DNA of 41,280 bases from a virus. Positions 31,225 through 38,102 of the stretch are shown one piece after another. Below the pieces are notes generated by a model. It saw only the letters and a list, made by a program, of their open reading frames with translations. It did not search any database and was not told the origin of the DNA. Positions within the stretch are counted from its first letter, which is position 1; each line of letters opens with the position of its first letter. A program made the translations under genes and the position numbers. The stretch covers positions 1 to 41,280 of IMG/VR virus record IMGVR_UViG_3300024290_000008; one strand, 5' to 3'.

Positions 31225-31623
31225 ATGTCAGAGGGACAAAAACCAGGAGCAGTGCCGGAGCCGGACCCGATCCAGCCGCTCCCGGTCACGTTGATCGGCG
31301 TCCGCTCGGAGAACTCAGGCGCACCGATCGTCGACGGACAGGTCATCGCCACGCCGGACCATCAGCCGAACCTCGTGGTCCAGGTCATCACGCCGCTGCT
31401 CGCGGTCGTGATCCGGTTCACGAACGCCTACCTGACCGCGATCGTGGGCCTGCTCGTCGGCGGACCGGCGACCGGTCTGGTGACGGCGGTCGACCTGTAC
31501 CATCTGGTCCTCAAGTGCGCGTCGCTCGCGCTGTTCGGGCCCGTGGTGGCGCTGCTCAAGGACGTCATCACGATCCTGACCGGCCTGGAGCGCAAGTTCC
31601 CGATTGCTACGGGCAACGTCTAG
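31225..31623 (+). CDS. membrane protein, possible holin-like
   Basis: 132 residues with SD GAGGAGGAAAGC. About 50 hydrophilic residues are followed by hydrophobic spans: VQVITPLLAVVIRF, AYLTAIVGLLVGGPATGLVT and VLKCASLALFGPVVALL. Two or three membrane helices are likely. Function unknown; its place near lipoproteins suggests an envelope role. Confidence 0.55.
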   Translation: MSEGQKPGAVPEPDPIQPLPVTLIGVRSENSGAPIVDGQVIATPDHQPNLVVQVITPLLAVVIRFTNAYLTAIVGLLVGGPATGLVTAVDLYHLVLKCASLALFGPVVALLKDVITILTGLERKFPIATGNV

Positions 31624-31654
31624 TCATTCGGAGTCGATTGGAAAAGGGGAGACC

Positions 31655-32230
31655 ATGATCACACGGAAGATCCTCGTCGGACTGGCCCTCGCGGGCCTCG
31701 TCGTCACGTCGGTCGGATGCAGCGGGAACAAGACCCCGAAGACCGCGCCGGAGCAGGCGCAGGCGATCGGGAAGCTCGGGTACAAGGCGCTCGCGGGCGT
31801 CGAGGTCATCCAGCGGACGGTCGCGTCCCTGGAGGCCGCGCACGCGCCCGGGGTGACGGAGGCGCGCGCGGCGGAGGTCATGAAGCTCTCGTACGTCGCG
31901 GGGGGCGAGGGCCAGAAGCTCGCAGACCTCCTCGACGCCTACGTGAAGCTCGTCGACGCCTCGAAGCAGATCGAGATGCAGGGCCAGATCTCGACCGCGA
32001 TCGCCGGGTTCCTCGACGCCGTTGGGAAGATCGGCCGGGTCGACCTCGGCGGCGCGACCGGGCAGATCGTCCAGCTCGTGACGAACGTCGTGACGACCGT
32101 CGACCAGCTCAAGGCCGCGCTCGCAGACCTGAAGGCCGCAGCCGTCCACTCGGTCCTCGACGCGATCGCGCGGCTGGTGCCGGAGTTCCAGACGCCGCAC
32201 GCGCGGACCTCCGCGCTCCTGGCCCGCTAG
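31655..32230 (+). CDS. small lipoprotein
   Basis: 191 residues; SD AAGGGGA. N-terminal MITRKILVGLALAGLVVTSV then GCSGN forms a lipobox (SVGC). The mature part is entirely helical and Ala-rich (AEVMKLSYVAGGEGQKLADL; TTVDQLKAALADLKAAAVHS). It could be an outer-membrane spanin-like or envelope protein, but o-spanins are usually shorter and Pro-rich. Confidence 0.62.
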   Translation: MITRKILVGLALAGLVVTSVGCSGNKTPKTAPEQAQAIGKLGYKALAGVEVIQRTVASLEAAHAPGVTEARAAEVMKLSYVAGGEGQKLADLLDAYVKLVDASKQIEMQGQISTAIAGFLDAVGKIGRVDLGGATGQIVQLVTNVVTTVDQLKAALADLKAAAVHSVLDAIARLVPEFQTPHARTSALLAR

Positions 32231-32276
32231 TCGGGCCGCTTCGGTTCACTCGGTTCGGTCAGTCGGAGGGAGACGC

Positions 32277-32573
32277 ATGAAGATCCAGGACGTCGTCGAC
32301 GGACTCGCGGCGGCAAACGCCGTCGCGGGGCAGGTCCAGCCGCTCATCCCGATCGTGGAGTTCGGGCTGAAGCAGCTGTTCGCCCTGTTCAAGAAGGACA
32401 ACCCGAACGCCACGGAGGAGGACTTCGTCGAGCACCTGCGGACCCAAGGGATCGCGGTGCAGGGGTTCTCGTCGGACTGGCTGACGGCGCACGGCTACGT
32501 GCAGATCGGGGGCGTCTGGACGAAGCCCGAGGCCCCCGAGACGCCCGCGCAGCCCCCCGACCCGGGGGTCTGA
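32277..32573 (+). CDS. hypothetical protein, last gene of the late operon
   Basis: 98 residues; SD GGAGGGAG. An N-terminal helical half (IPIVEFGLKQLFALFKKDNP) and a C-terminal part with GYVQIGGVWTKPEAPETPAQ, Pro-rich at the end. No motif recognised. It is followed by a 198-nt gap with hairpins and the first tandem promoter, so it likely ends a transcription unit. Confidence 0.5.
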   Translation: MKIQDVVDGLAAANAVAGQVQPLIPIVEFGLKQLFALFKKDNPNATEEDFVEHLRTQGIAVQGFSSDWLTAHGYVQIGGVWTKPEAPETPAQPPDPGV

Positions 32574-32645
32574 CCAGGAACCCTCGGGCGGCGCTGTCCT
32601 CAGGCCGTCCGGGGGAGTCGTGCGGGGGGAGGCGAGCTGCTGGGA

Positions 32646-32666
32646 CGGAGACTGCCCCGGTCTCCG
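32646..32666 (+). terminator. candidate terminator of the late operon
   Basis: CGGAGAC, 7-nt loop TGCCCCG, GTCTCCG, inside the 198-nt gap 32574-32771. No U tract follows. The rest of this gap is GC-rich without a convincing ORF until the promoter at 32735. Confidence 0.4.
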
Positions 32667-32717
32667 ATGCTCGCGCTCCCCCCCTCGGCGTTCAGCAGTC
32701 TACACCCGCCAGAAAGC

Positions 32718-32734
32718 CCCCACAATCAGTGGGG
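32718..32734 (+). terminator. hairpin abutting the first tandem promoter
   Basis: CCCCAC, loop AATCA, GTGGGG, followed at once by TTGACA. It could end transcription coming from the late genes and so insulate the promoter. Confidence 0.4.
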
Positions 32735-32764
32735 TTGACATACAAAGAGGATTTGACATACAAT
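32735..32764 (+). promoter_or_regulatory. tandem TTGACATACAA promoter element 1
   Basis: TTGACA at 32735 and TACAAT at 32759 are spaced 18 bp. A second TTGACA (32753) directly abuts the -10, so the 11-mer TTGACATACAA occurs twice. The ATG of the next gene is 7 nt after the -10, so its mRNA should be leaderless. Confidence 0.75.
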
Positions 32765-32771
32765 CCTGGGT

Positions 32772-32981
32772 ATGGAAACACGATGCTTCTTCCGCGCCTG
32801 TAAGAACCCGGTCGCCTACGAGGTCACGAAGCGATGGAACGGCAAGATCGTCCACGCCTGCGAGGACCACCGGCCCGGCCAGCGCGGGCTCTGGATGCCG
32901 CTGGCCTCTGGGCCCTCGGCCCCGGCCCCGTCCGGCCGCCGGTACTCGAACGACTTCTACGCGGTCGTCCCGGTCAAGTGA
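32772..32981 (+). CDS. small zinc-finger protein from a leaderless transcript
   Basis: 69 residues. Cys and His spacing (C5, C10, then VHACEDH with C and H three residues apart) suggests a one-zinc treble-clef knuckle. No SD; the ATG sits where transcription should start. The stop overlaps the methyltransferase-like GTG (GTGA). Function unknown. Confidence 0.6.
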   Translation: METRCFFRACKNPVAYEVTKRWNGKIVHACEDHRPGQRGLWMPLASGPSAPAPSGRRYSNDFYAVVPVK

Positions 32982-33694
32982 GCGGCCTCGACTTCTCGAT
33001 CGGCCGCCCGCTCCGGGTCCTCGCTGCCTGCGAGTTCTCCGGGAAGGTCCGCGAAGCCTTCCGGCGGCTCGGGCACGACGCCAAGTCCTGCGACCTGCTC
33101 GCCGCCTCCGACGGGAGCCCCCACCACATCCGGGGCGACGTCCTCGACGTACTCGACGACGGCTGGGACGTCCTCATCGCCTTTCCCCCCTGCACCTACC
33201 TCTGCTCGTCCGGTCTCCACTGGAACACGCGGCGACCGGGCCGCGCCGTCCTGACGGAGCAGGCCCTCGCATTCGTCCGTCAGCTCCTCGGGGCCAAGGT
33301 CCCCCGGATCGTGCTGGAGAACCCGGGCGGCTGCATCAGCACGCGGATCCGGCGGTCGACCCAGATCATCGAGCCCCACCAGTTCGGCCACGACGCCAGG
33401 AAGGCGACCCACCTGTGGCTCTCCGGCCTCCCGTCGCTCGTCCCGACGGCCTACGTCCCGGGAAAGTTCGTCGGGCTCTGCGGGCATCCCCGCTGGGTGC
33501 GCGACCTCGGGCCGACCTGCCCGGTCTGCGGGGCCCCGAAGAAGCGGGAGGTCTGGGCGAACCAGACCGACGGCGGCCAGAACCGCCTGCCGCCGTCCGC
33601 CGACCGCTGGGCCCTCCGGAGCGAGACCTATCAGGGGATCGCGGACGCGATGGCGCTCCAGTGGGGCGGGGTATTGACATACAACCACGTTTGA
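32978..33694 (+). CDS. cytosine-methyltransferase-like protein (phage family)
   Basis: 238 residues from GTG 32978. An SAM-site-like start (RPLRVLAACEFSGKVREAFR, then GHDAKSCDLLA), a motif IV-like FPPCTYLCSSG with catalytic-type Cys, and a motif VI-like RIVLENPGG match short phage relatives of C5 cytosine methyltransferases. Also GHDARKATHLWLSGLP and a C-terminal Cys pair (CPVCGAP). It is shorter than typical C5 enzymes and lacks a clear target-recognition domain. DNA modification for defence evasion is likely. Its stop codon lies within the next promoter. Confidence 0.72.
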   Translation: MSGLDFSIGRPLRVLAACEFSGKVREAFRRLGHDAKSCDLLAASDGSPHHIRGDVLDVLDDGWDVLIAFPPCTYLCSSGLHWNTRRPGRAVLTEQALAFVRQLLGAKVPRIVLENPGGCISTRIRRSTQIIEPHQFGHDARKATHLWLSGLPSLVPTAYVPGKFVGLCGHPRWVRDLGPTCPVCGAPKKREVWANQTDGGQNRLPPSADRWALRSETYQGIADAMALQWGGVLTYNHV

Positions 33695-33702
33695 CATACA
33701 AT
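33674..33702 (+). promoter_or_regulatory. tandem TTGACATACAA promoter element 2
   Basis: TTGACA 33674 and TACAAT 33697, 17-bp spacer, with a second TTGACA at 33691. It overlaps the end of the methyltransferase gene, whose TGA is inside the second TTGACA. Transcript has an SD leader before ATG 33731. Confidence 0.75.
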
Positions 33703-33730
33703 CCTCTCACGTTAACACGGGAGGGAGATC

Positions 33731-33853
33731 ATGAACGCCAACGGACAGGGACTCATCGCGCTCGGCCTCGTCGCCGGGTTCATCGCCGCCGTCTCGACCT
33801 TCGCGGGGATCGTCGACTGGGTCGTCACGCTACTGCCGACCGTCGCCCGGTAA
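33731..33853 (+). CDS. 40-residue membrane peptide
   Basis: ATG preceded by GGGAGGGAG. Product begins MNANGQGLIALGLVAGFIAA and continues with a second hydrophobic stretch (GIVDWVVTLLP) before ending VAR. One long or two short membrane helices. First gene after a promoter, so expressed early; function unknown. Confidence 0.55.
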   Translation: MNANGQGLIALGLVAGFIAAVSTFAGIVDWVVTLLPTVAR

Positions 33854-33889
33854 CCGGCTCACCCCATCCAGCACAGGAGACCAGAAACC

Positions 33890-34129
33890 ATGCCACAGAC
33901 CAGACCCACCATGACCCGCGTCGCGGGCTACGAGCTTGACGCGCTCCTCGGGCGGACCTTCGTGACCCTCGCGGACGAGGTCCCGTTCATGGTCACCCGC
34001 TACCAGCCGGACGAGGGGCTCGGCGGGACGCTGACCCTCCGGTGCGTCGACGGGCTCGACGGCCGGACGAAGATCGACGTCCTGACCTTCTCGCGCGCGG
34101 TCCGCTCCGGCGCGATCACGGAGGCGTAG
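33890..34129 (+). CDS. hypothetical early protein
   Basis: 79 residues, SD AGGAGA. Beta-rich: ELDALLGRTFVTLADEVPFM, then TLTLRCVDGLDGRTKIDVLT. No motif recognised. Part of an early-type operon from promoter element 2. Confidence 0.5.
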   Translation: MPQTRPTMTRVAGYELDALLGRTFVTLADEVPFMVTRYQPDEGLGGTLTLRCVDGLDGRTKIDVLTFSRAVRSGAITEA

Positions 34130-34134
34130 GGCCC

Positions 34135-34332
34135 ATGAAGACCCGATTGACGCCGCGCGACGTCACCGTTTCGCACGAACCTCCGGACGGCTACTGGATC
34201 GACCTTCCGTTCGGATGGATCATGCCTGGGGGAGAGCACGGTATCGCCGAGGACACGAAGCGCCGCGCGCTCGCCCGCGTGAGCGAGGCGATCCGATGCG
34301 AGTGCGCGCGATGCAACGCGCCTGTGAAGTGA
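34135..34332 (+). CDS. small protein with C-terminal Cys cluster
   Basis: 65 residues. YWIDLPFGWIMPGGEHGIAE, then a helix and CECARCNAPVK at the end, which could bind zinc. Function unknown. 5 nt after the previous stop. Confidence 0.5.
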   Translation: MKTRLTPRDVTVSHEPPDGYWIDLPFGWIMPGGEHGIAEDTKRRALARVSEAIRCECARCNAPVK

Positions 34333-34340
34333 GGCCAGCC

Positions 34341-34574
34341 ATGACACCGAAGACCGTCACCGTCACCGTCGAGGTCTCGGAGCAGGACTACCGGGACATG
34401 ATCGAGGGGCTCCGCCAGGACGGGACTCCGCTCCGTGGACGGCCCCTGGTCGGGGTCCAGCGGCTCGTCTCGACGACTGCTCAGGACGAGTACCGCGAGA
34501 TGTCCGCCGAGGACTGGCGGGAGGTCGAGGCCGACCACGCGCTCGACGAGGACCGGCTCGACGATAGGGATTGA
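34341..34574 (+). CDS. small acidic protein, C-terminus shared with a later gene
   Basis: 77 residues. Starts MTPKTVTVTVEVSEQDYRDM and ends EMSAEDWREVEADHALDEDR then LDDRD. The same tail, nearly unchanged, ends the gene at 34829. Its TGA stop is inside the TTGACA of promoter element 3. Function unknown; the paired tails point to module duplication. Confidence 0.55.
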   Translation: MTPKTVTVTVEVSEQDYRDMIEGLRQDGTPLRGRPLVGVQRLVSTTAQDEYREMSAEDWREVEADHALDEDRLDDRD

Positions 34575-34600
34575 CATACATCCGGCCTTTGACATACAAT
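34571..34600 (+). promoter_or_regulatory. tandem TTGACATACA promoter element 3
   Basis: TTGACA 34571, second TTGACA 34589, TACAAT 34595; spacer 18 bp. The preceding gene ends in the first TTGACA. The next good start, ATG 34650, has AGGAG at 34638; a TTG at 34605 in the same frame could be a near-leaderless start. Confidence 0.72.
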
Positions 34601-34649
34601 CCGTTTGTCGGTCGGGAATGACCCCGGCGACGATCCCAGGAGCGACCTC

Positions 34650-34826
34650 ATGAACGACGCGACCCTCGACCAGTTTCGGACTCTCGCGGAGGCCCTGATC
34701 GGGCGCGCGGACTGGGAGTGGGTCGGCCCCCATCTCTCCCAGCGGATGTTCGGGATCACGCGCGAGCGCGCGGAGTCCTTCGCGAAGGCCCACGGGGGCG
34801 TCGCCCGGAAGATGGAGGGGAGGTAG
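34650..34826 (+). CDS. small early protein
   Basis: 58 residues: MNDATLDQFRTLAEALIGRA, then DWEWVGPHLSQRMFGITRER and a basic end. Helical, soluble. SD AGGAG with 7-nt spacing sets the start. Function unknown. Confidence 0.5.
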   Translation: MNDATLDQFRTLAEALIGRADWEWVGPHLSQRMFGITRERAESFAKAHGGVARKMEGR

Positions 34827-34828
34827 CC

Positions 34829-35149
34829 ATGCCGCGGATCATCTACCCTGAAGTCCGGACGGTCACCGAGGAGTGGGTCGTGGGACAGGCCCACGACCTC
34901 CTCGTTAACGACGCGCTCGAAGCCGAAGCCCTCAGGGTCGGCGCGGAGAACGTCCCCGACGGCTACTGGCCGGAGATCGCCCGCCCGTCCTACGACGAGG
35001 CGTACGAGATCCTCGCGGACTCCGGGGTCGTCACCTTCGCGAGCGACGACCTGGACGACGCGCGGTTCTGCGAGATGTCCGCCGAAGACTGGCGCGAGGT
35101 CGAGGCCGACCACGCGCTCGACGACGACCGGCTTGACGACCGCGATTGA
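34829..35149 (+). CDS. small acidic protein, partner of the duplicated tail
   Basis: 106 residues: MPRIIYPEVRTVTEEWVVGQ ... YDEAYEILADSGVVTFASDD, ending EMSAEDWREVEADHALDDDR then LDDRD, the same C-terminus as the gene at 34341. Stop TGA lies inside promoter element 4. Function unknown. Confidence 0.55.
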   Translation: MPRIIYPEVRTVTEEWVVGQAHDLLVNDALEAEALRVGAENVPDGYWPEIARPSYDEAYEILADSGVVTFASDDLDDARFCEMSAEDWREVEADHALDDDRLDDRD

Positions 35150-35174
35150 CATACAGACTCGTTTGACATACAAT
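35146..35174 (+). promoter_or_regulatory. tandem TTGACATACA promoter element 4
   Basis: TTGACA 35146 and TACAAT 35169, 17-bp spacer, second TTGACA 35163. ATG 35182 is 7 nt after the -10: leaderless. Confidence 0.75.
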
Positions 35175-35181
35175 CCAGAAC

Positions 35182-35445
35182 ATGACGATCGCGACCCACT
35201 TCATCCGACACACCGACGCCCGGGGGCACCAGTCAGGGCTCCCGGACGAGCCGCTCTGCGACGCCCACCTGACCGAGGCCCCGGCGCGCTACGGGCTGAC
35301 CCTCCGGGGGAACCGGCTGGTCTCCTCGCGCGGCCGGACCTCGGGGTTCGTGCACCGGCTCGCGGCCGACCGAACCATCCCGTGCGAGCGGTGCGAGCTG
35401 GCGACGATGCCCGCGATCCTCTCGGCCGACGACCTCCCGTTCTGA
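35182..35445 (+). CDS. small zinc-finger-like protein from a leaderless transcript
   Basis: 87 residues. Possible zinc ligands in LCDAHL and IPCERCEL, separated by a basic stretch (GNRLVSSRGRTSGFVHRLAA). No SD; ATG at the expected transcription start. First gene before the AAA+ ATPase, 38 nt away. May bind nucleic acid; unproven. Confidence 0.55.
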   Translation: MTIATHFIRHTDARGHQSGLPDEPLCDAHLTEAPARYGLTLRGNRLVSSRGRTSGFVHRLAADRTIPCERCELATMPAILSADDLPF

Positions 35446-35483
35446 TACGGTTCACAGACCAGCGACGACAAGGAGCCATAACG

Positions 35484-37058
35484 ATGACCCAGACCTCACA
35501 GCGCGACGCGCTCGACCTGTTCTCCCGCTACCGGTCGGTGGCGACCCCGCTGCTTGCCTACACGACCCCGGACGCCCCGGCGAGCCAGCTCGCGATCCAG
35601 GATCAGCTCCAGAAGGACGACGCGACGGACTTCCCGGGCGAGCCGAAGTCCCCGGTCCTCGCCTACGACGTGATCCGGGGCCTGACCTTCGTCAACGAGG
35701 AGGGGAAGCAGGCGCTCAAGGCGATGGGCGTCGCCCCCGGCGGGATCCTGAACCCGGCCTCCGTCCTGGAGACGCTCGCGGCGAAGGCCCCGCCCCGGAC
35801 GCTGACCTTCTTCCACAACGCGCACCTGTTCTGGACCGGCCCGGACAAGGCGCAGTTCCTCCAGGGCGTCCTGAACTGCCGGGAGCCGTTCAAGACGAAC
35901 TGGCGGACCCTGGTCCTGTTCCAGTTCGGCGGGGCGGTCCCGATGGAGCTGGAGCGCGACGTCGTCCCGATCGAGGAGGCGCTGCCGACCCGCGAGGTCC
36001 TCGCGGAGAAGGTCCAGTCGCTCCTGAAGGCCGGGAAGCTCGACCCGGCCGACGAGCCGACCCTGGAGAAGGCGACCTCCGCCCTCGCGGGCCTCTCCCT
36101 GTTCGCGGCCGAGCAGGTCACGTCGGTCTCCCTGCGGACGACCGGGATCGACATCGAGTCCATGCGCGACCGGGCGCGGCACCAGATCCGGATGACCCCG
36201 GGGCTCTCCGTCGAGGACGGCGGGCAGACCTTCGAGGGGCTCGGCGGGCTGTCGAACATCAAGCGGTTCTGCTCGCTCATCCGGCACGGCGAGGAGCCCC
36301 CGAACCTGATCGTCTTCATGGACGAGATCGAGAAGCAGATCGGCGGGGCGAACGACCTGTCCGGGATCTCGACCTACTATATCGGCCAGATCCTCCAGGA
36401 GATGGCGGACACCAAGGCGACCGGGTTCATCTCCTACGGTCAGCCCGGGACCGGGAAGACGGAGATCGCCAAGGCCCTCGCGCGGGAGCTGGACTCGTTC
36501 GTCATCCGGATCGACCTCGGGAAGATGAAGGACAAGCTCCAGGGCCAGTCCGAGGCACGGCTGAACGCGGCCCTCCGGGTCATCCGGGCCGTCGGGCAGG
36601 GGCGGGTCACCTGGAACGCGACCTCGAACGGGCTGACGAACCTCCCCGGCGAGCTCAAGTCCAGGTTCTCGCTCGGGACGTTCTTCTTCGACCTCCCCAC
36701 GGCCGAGGAACGGGCGTCGATCTGGAAGATCCACGAGGCCGCATGGCACCTGACGCCGGAGCACCTGAAGGCGCGCCCGGACGACACGGACTGGACCGGC
36801 CGCGAGATCTACTCCTGCTGCCGGAACGCCTACCGGCTCCGGCTGACGCTGCGGGAGGCGGCGGAGTTCATCGTCCCGATCGCCCGGTCGGACATGGAGA
36901 CGATCACGCTGCGTCGGCGGGAGGCGCACGGGCGGTACATCAGCGCCTCGTACCCGGGGACGTACCGGGCCCCGGGCCTGAAGACGGAGGAGGCCGAGGC
37001 CGAGGTCCTGGTCCCGGCGCGCGCGATGCGGTCCCTCGGGAAGCTGAAGGAGTCGTAA
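35484..37058 (+). CDS. AAA+ ATPase, Ycf46-like, Walker B placed before Walker A
   Basis: 524 residues; SD AAGGAG at 35470-35475. N-terminal domain of about 240 residues, then FEGLGGLSNIKRFCSLI. A Walker B-like LIVFMDEIEK (D280, E281) precedes Walker A GQPGTGKT (319-326; K325). Then RIDLGKMKDKLQGQSEARLN, sensor-1-type Asn382 (NATSNG), Arg394 finger-like (KSRFSLG) and FFFDLPTAEERASIWKIHEA. In ordinary Ycf46/FtsH-type AAA+ proteins the DEIEK block follows the GESEAR block, so here the domain is rearranged. With the next two genes it forms a known phage cassette. Likely remodels a protein or nucleoprotein target; unknown which. Confidence 0.8.
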   Translation: MTQTSQRDALDLFSRYRSVATPLLAYTTPDAPASQLAIQDQLQKDDATDFPGEPKSPVLAYDVIRGLTFVNEEGKQALKAMGVAPGGILNPASVLETLAAKAPPRTLTFFHNAHLFWTGPDKAQFLQGVLNCREPFKTNWRTLVLFQFGGAVPMELERDVVPIEEALPTREVLAEKVQSLLKAGKLDPADEPTLEKATSALAGLSLFAAEQVTSVSLRTTGIDIESMRDRARHQIRMTPGLSVEDGGQTFEGLGGLSNIKRFCSLIRHGEEPPNLIVFMDEIEKQIGGANDLSGISTYYIGQILQEMADTKATGFISYGQPGTGKTEIAKALARELDSFVIRIDLGKMKDKLQGQSEARLNAALRVIRAVGQGRVTWNATSNGLTNLPGELKSRFSLGTFFFDLPTAEERASIWKIHEAAWHLTPEHLKARPDDTDWTGREIYSCCRNAYRLRLTLREAAEFIVPIARSDMETITLRRREAHGRYISASYPGTYRAPGLKTEEAEAEVLVPARAMRSLGKLKES

Positions 37059-37068
37059 CGGCAGCGAT

Positions 37069-37097
37069 TTGACATACAATCTAGACTGACATACAAT
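37069..37097 (+). promoter_or_regulatory. tandem TTGACATACAAT promoter element 5
   Basis: Full 12-mer TTGACATACAAT at 37069-37080, then CTGACATACAAT at 37086-37097; TTGACA to second TACAAT spacer 17 bp. SD GGGAGG then ATG 37118. Confidence 0.75.
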
Positions 37098-37117
37098 CCA
37101 GGGAGAGGGAGGACACG

Positions 37118-37531
37118 ATGTCACACGTCACGAAGGTCGGCGGGATCTACTGCCAGGAGGACCAGCTCGACCTCCTCGACACGGCCGCGACGGTGCGCGG
37201 CTGCGAGCTGAGGCTCGGGCAGGAGCAGTTCAAGGCGTATTTTTCGGAGCAGAAGTGCGTCCACGCGATCCGGGTCAGGGGCGCGGGCCGCGACACCTAC
37301 GAGATCGGCCTGACGCGCAGGCCGACCGCCCAGGGCGGCTACGAGCTGAGCTACGACCCGTACAACGGCGGGTTCGGGCTGGAGGCGAAGATCGGACCGG
37401 GCGCGGGGCTCCTGAAGAAGGAGTTCGCCGCGCTCGTCGCGGAGCGGCAGCTCCAGCGCGAGGGACACCGGGTCCGCCGCGTGGTCGAGGAGGACGGCTC
37501 CGTCGCGGTCTACGCGATGGTCGCCGGATAG
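37118..37531 (+). CDS. Ycf35-like (DUF1257) protein
   Basis: 137 residues. MSHVTKVGGIYCQEDQLDLL at the start, then CVHAIRVRGAGRDTYEIGLT, ELSYDPYNGGFGLEAKIGPG, and QLQREGHRVRRVVEEDGSV match the DUF1257/Ycf35 pattern known from cyanobacteria, plastids and phages. These genes travel with Ycf46-like AAA+ and DUF2997 genes, as here. Biochemical role unknown. Confidence 0.78.
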   Translation: MSHVTKVGGIYCQEDQLDLLDTAATVRGCELRLGQEQFKAYFSEQKCVHAIRVRGAGRDTYEIGLTRRPTAQGGYELSYDPYNGGFGLEAKIGPGAGLLKKEFAALVAERQLQREGHRVRRVVEEDGSVAVYAMVAG

Positions 37532-37543
37532 CGGGACCGTACT

Positions 37544-37573
37544 CCCGACGTACTCCGTTTGGAGTACGTCGGG
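37544..37573. repeat. perfect 13-bp inverted repeat between Ycf35-like and DUF2997-like genes
   Basis: CCCGACGTACTCC, loop GTTT, GGAGTACGTCGGG. A partial GTACTCC copy lies just before it (37539-37545). No U tract follows, so it may be a regulator site, RNA switch or GC-rich terminator lowering expression of the downstream genes. Confidence 0.65.
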
Positions 37574-37612
37574 TCGGACTCAGACAAAACCAGCGACGAG
37601 AGGGAGACGACG

Positions 37613-37813
37613 ATGAAGGAGATCAAGGTGCTCTGCAAGAACGACGGGTCCGTCCAGGTCTCGACGACGGGCTACCGGGGGAAGGCGTGCCGTCAGGCGA
37701 CGGCGAAGCTCCTCTCGGTCCTCGGGGCCGACGTCCAGGAGACGGTCGACACGGCGGAGGCGGCGCTGCCGGTGGAGCGCGAGGAGGGGAGCCGTGTCGA
37801 GCAGCAGTCGTGA
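37613..37813 (+). CDS. DUF2997-like protein
   Basis: 66 residues; SD GAGAGGGAG. MKEIKVLCKNDGSVQVSTTG, then YRGKACRQATAKLLSVLGAD, matches the DUF2997 pattern (MKEIxVxIxxDGxVxVxxxG, xGxxC). It accompanies Ycf35-like proteins. The stop overlaps the next GTG start by 20 nt. Confidence 0.72.
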   Translation: MKEIKVLCKNDGSVQVSTTGYRGKACRQATAKLLSVLGADVQETVDTAEAALPVEREEGSRVEQQS

Positions 37814-38102
37814 GCTGAAGGTCGTCGTCCGCGACGGCGGGGACTTGTCGTTCATCTACGACGACGCGCTCGCGTCCCTCTGCAACCTCGGGGCAGAGGT
37901 CGTCGTGACGACGAGGGCAAGCAACGTGGAGCCTGCCCCGATGGCCGGGAACGGCGTCGTGCCGACGACCTCGGGCTGGATCGCGGACATGGCCCCCTCC
38001 GGGGGGCCGGTCCTCCGCCGTCCGGACGGGACGCCGTTCCTGACGCGCCAAGAGGCCCTTCAGGCCGAGCACGAGTGGCTCAGCGAGCACCTGGGGCTGT
38101 GA
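37794..38102 (+). CDS. conserved phage hypothetical protein
   Basis: 102 residues from GTG 37794. The C-terminal part SGWIADMAPSGGPVLRRPDG and LTRQEALQAEHEWLSEH is a pattern I associate with small phage proteins of unknown role. No catalytic motif. The end overlaps the next ATG by one base (TGATG). Confidence 0.55.
   Translation: MSSSSRELKVVVRDGGDLSFIYDDALASLCNLGAEVVVTTRASNVEPAPMAGNGVVPTTSGWIADMAPSGGPVLRRPDGTPFLTRQEALQAEHEWLSEHLGL

Noticed and set aside
34605-34649. TTG 34605 as start of the 58-residue gene
   Set aside because: Possible near-leaderless start, but ATG 34650 has AGGAG at good spacing; kept only as an alternative.
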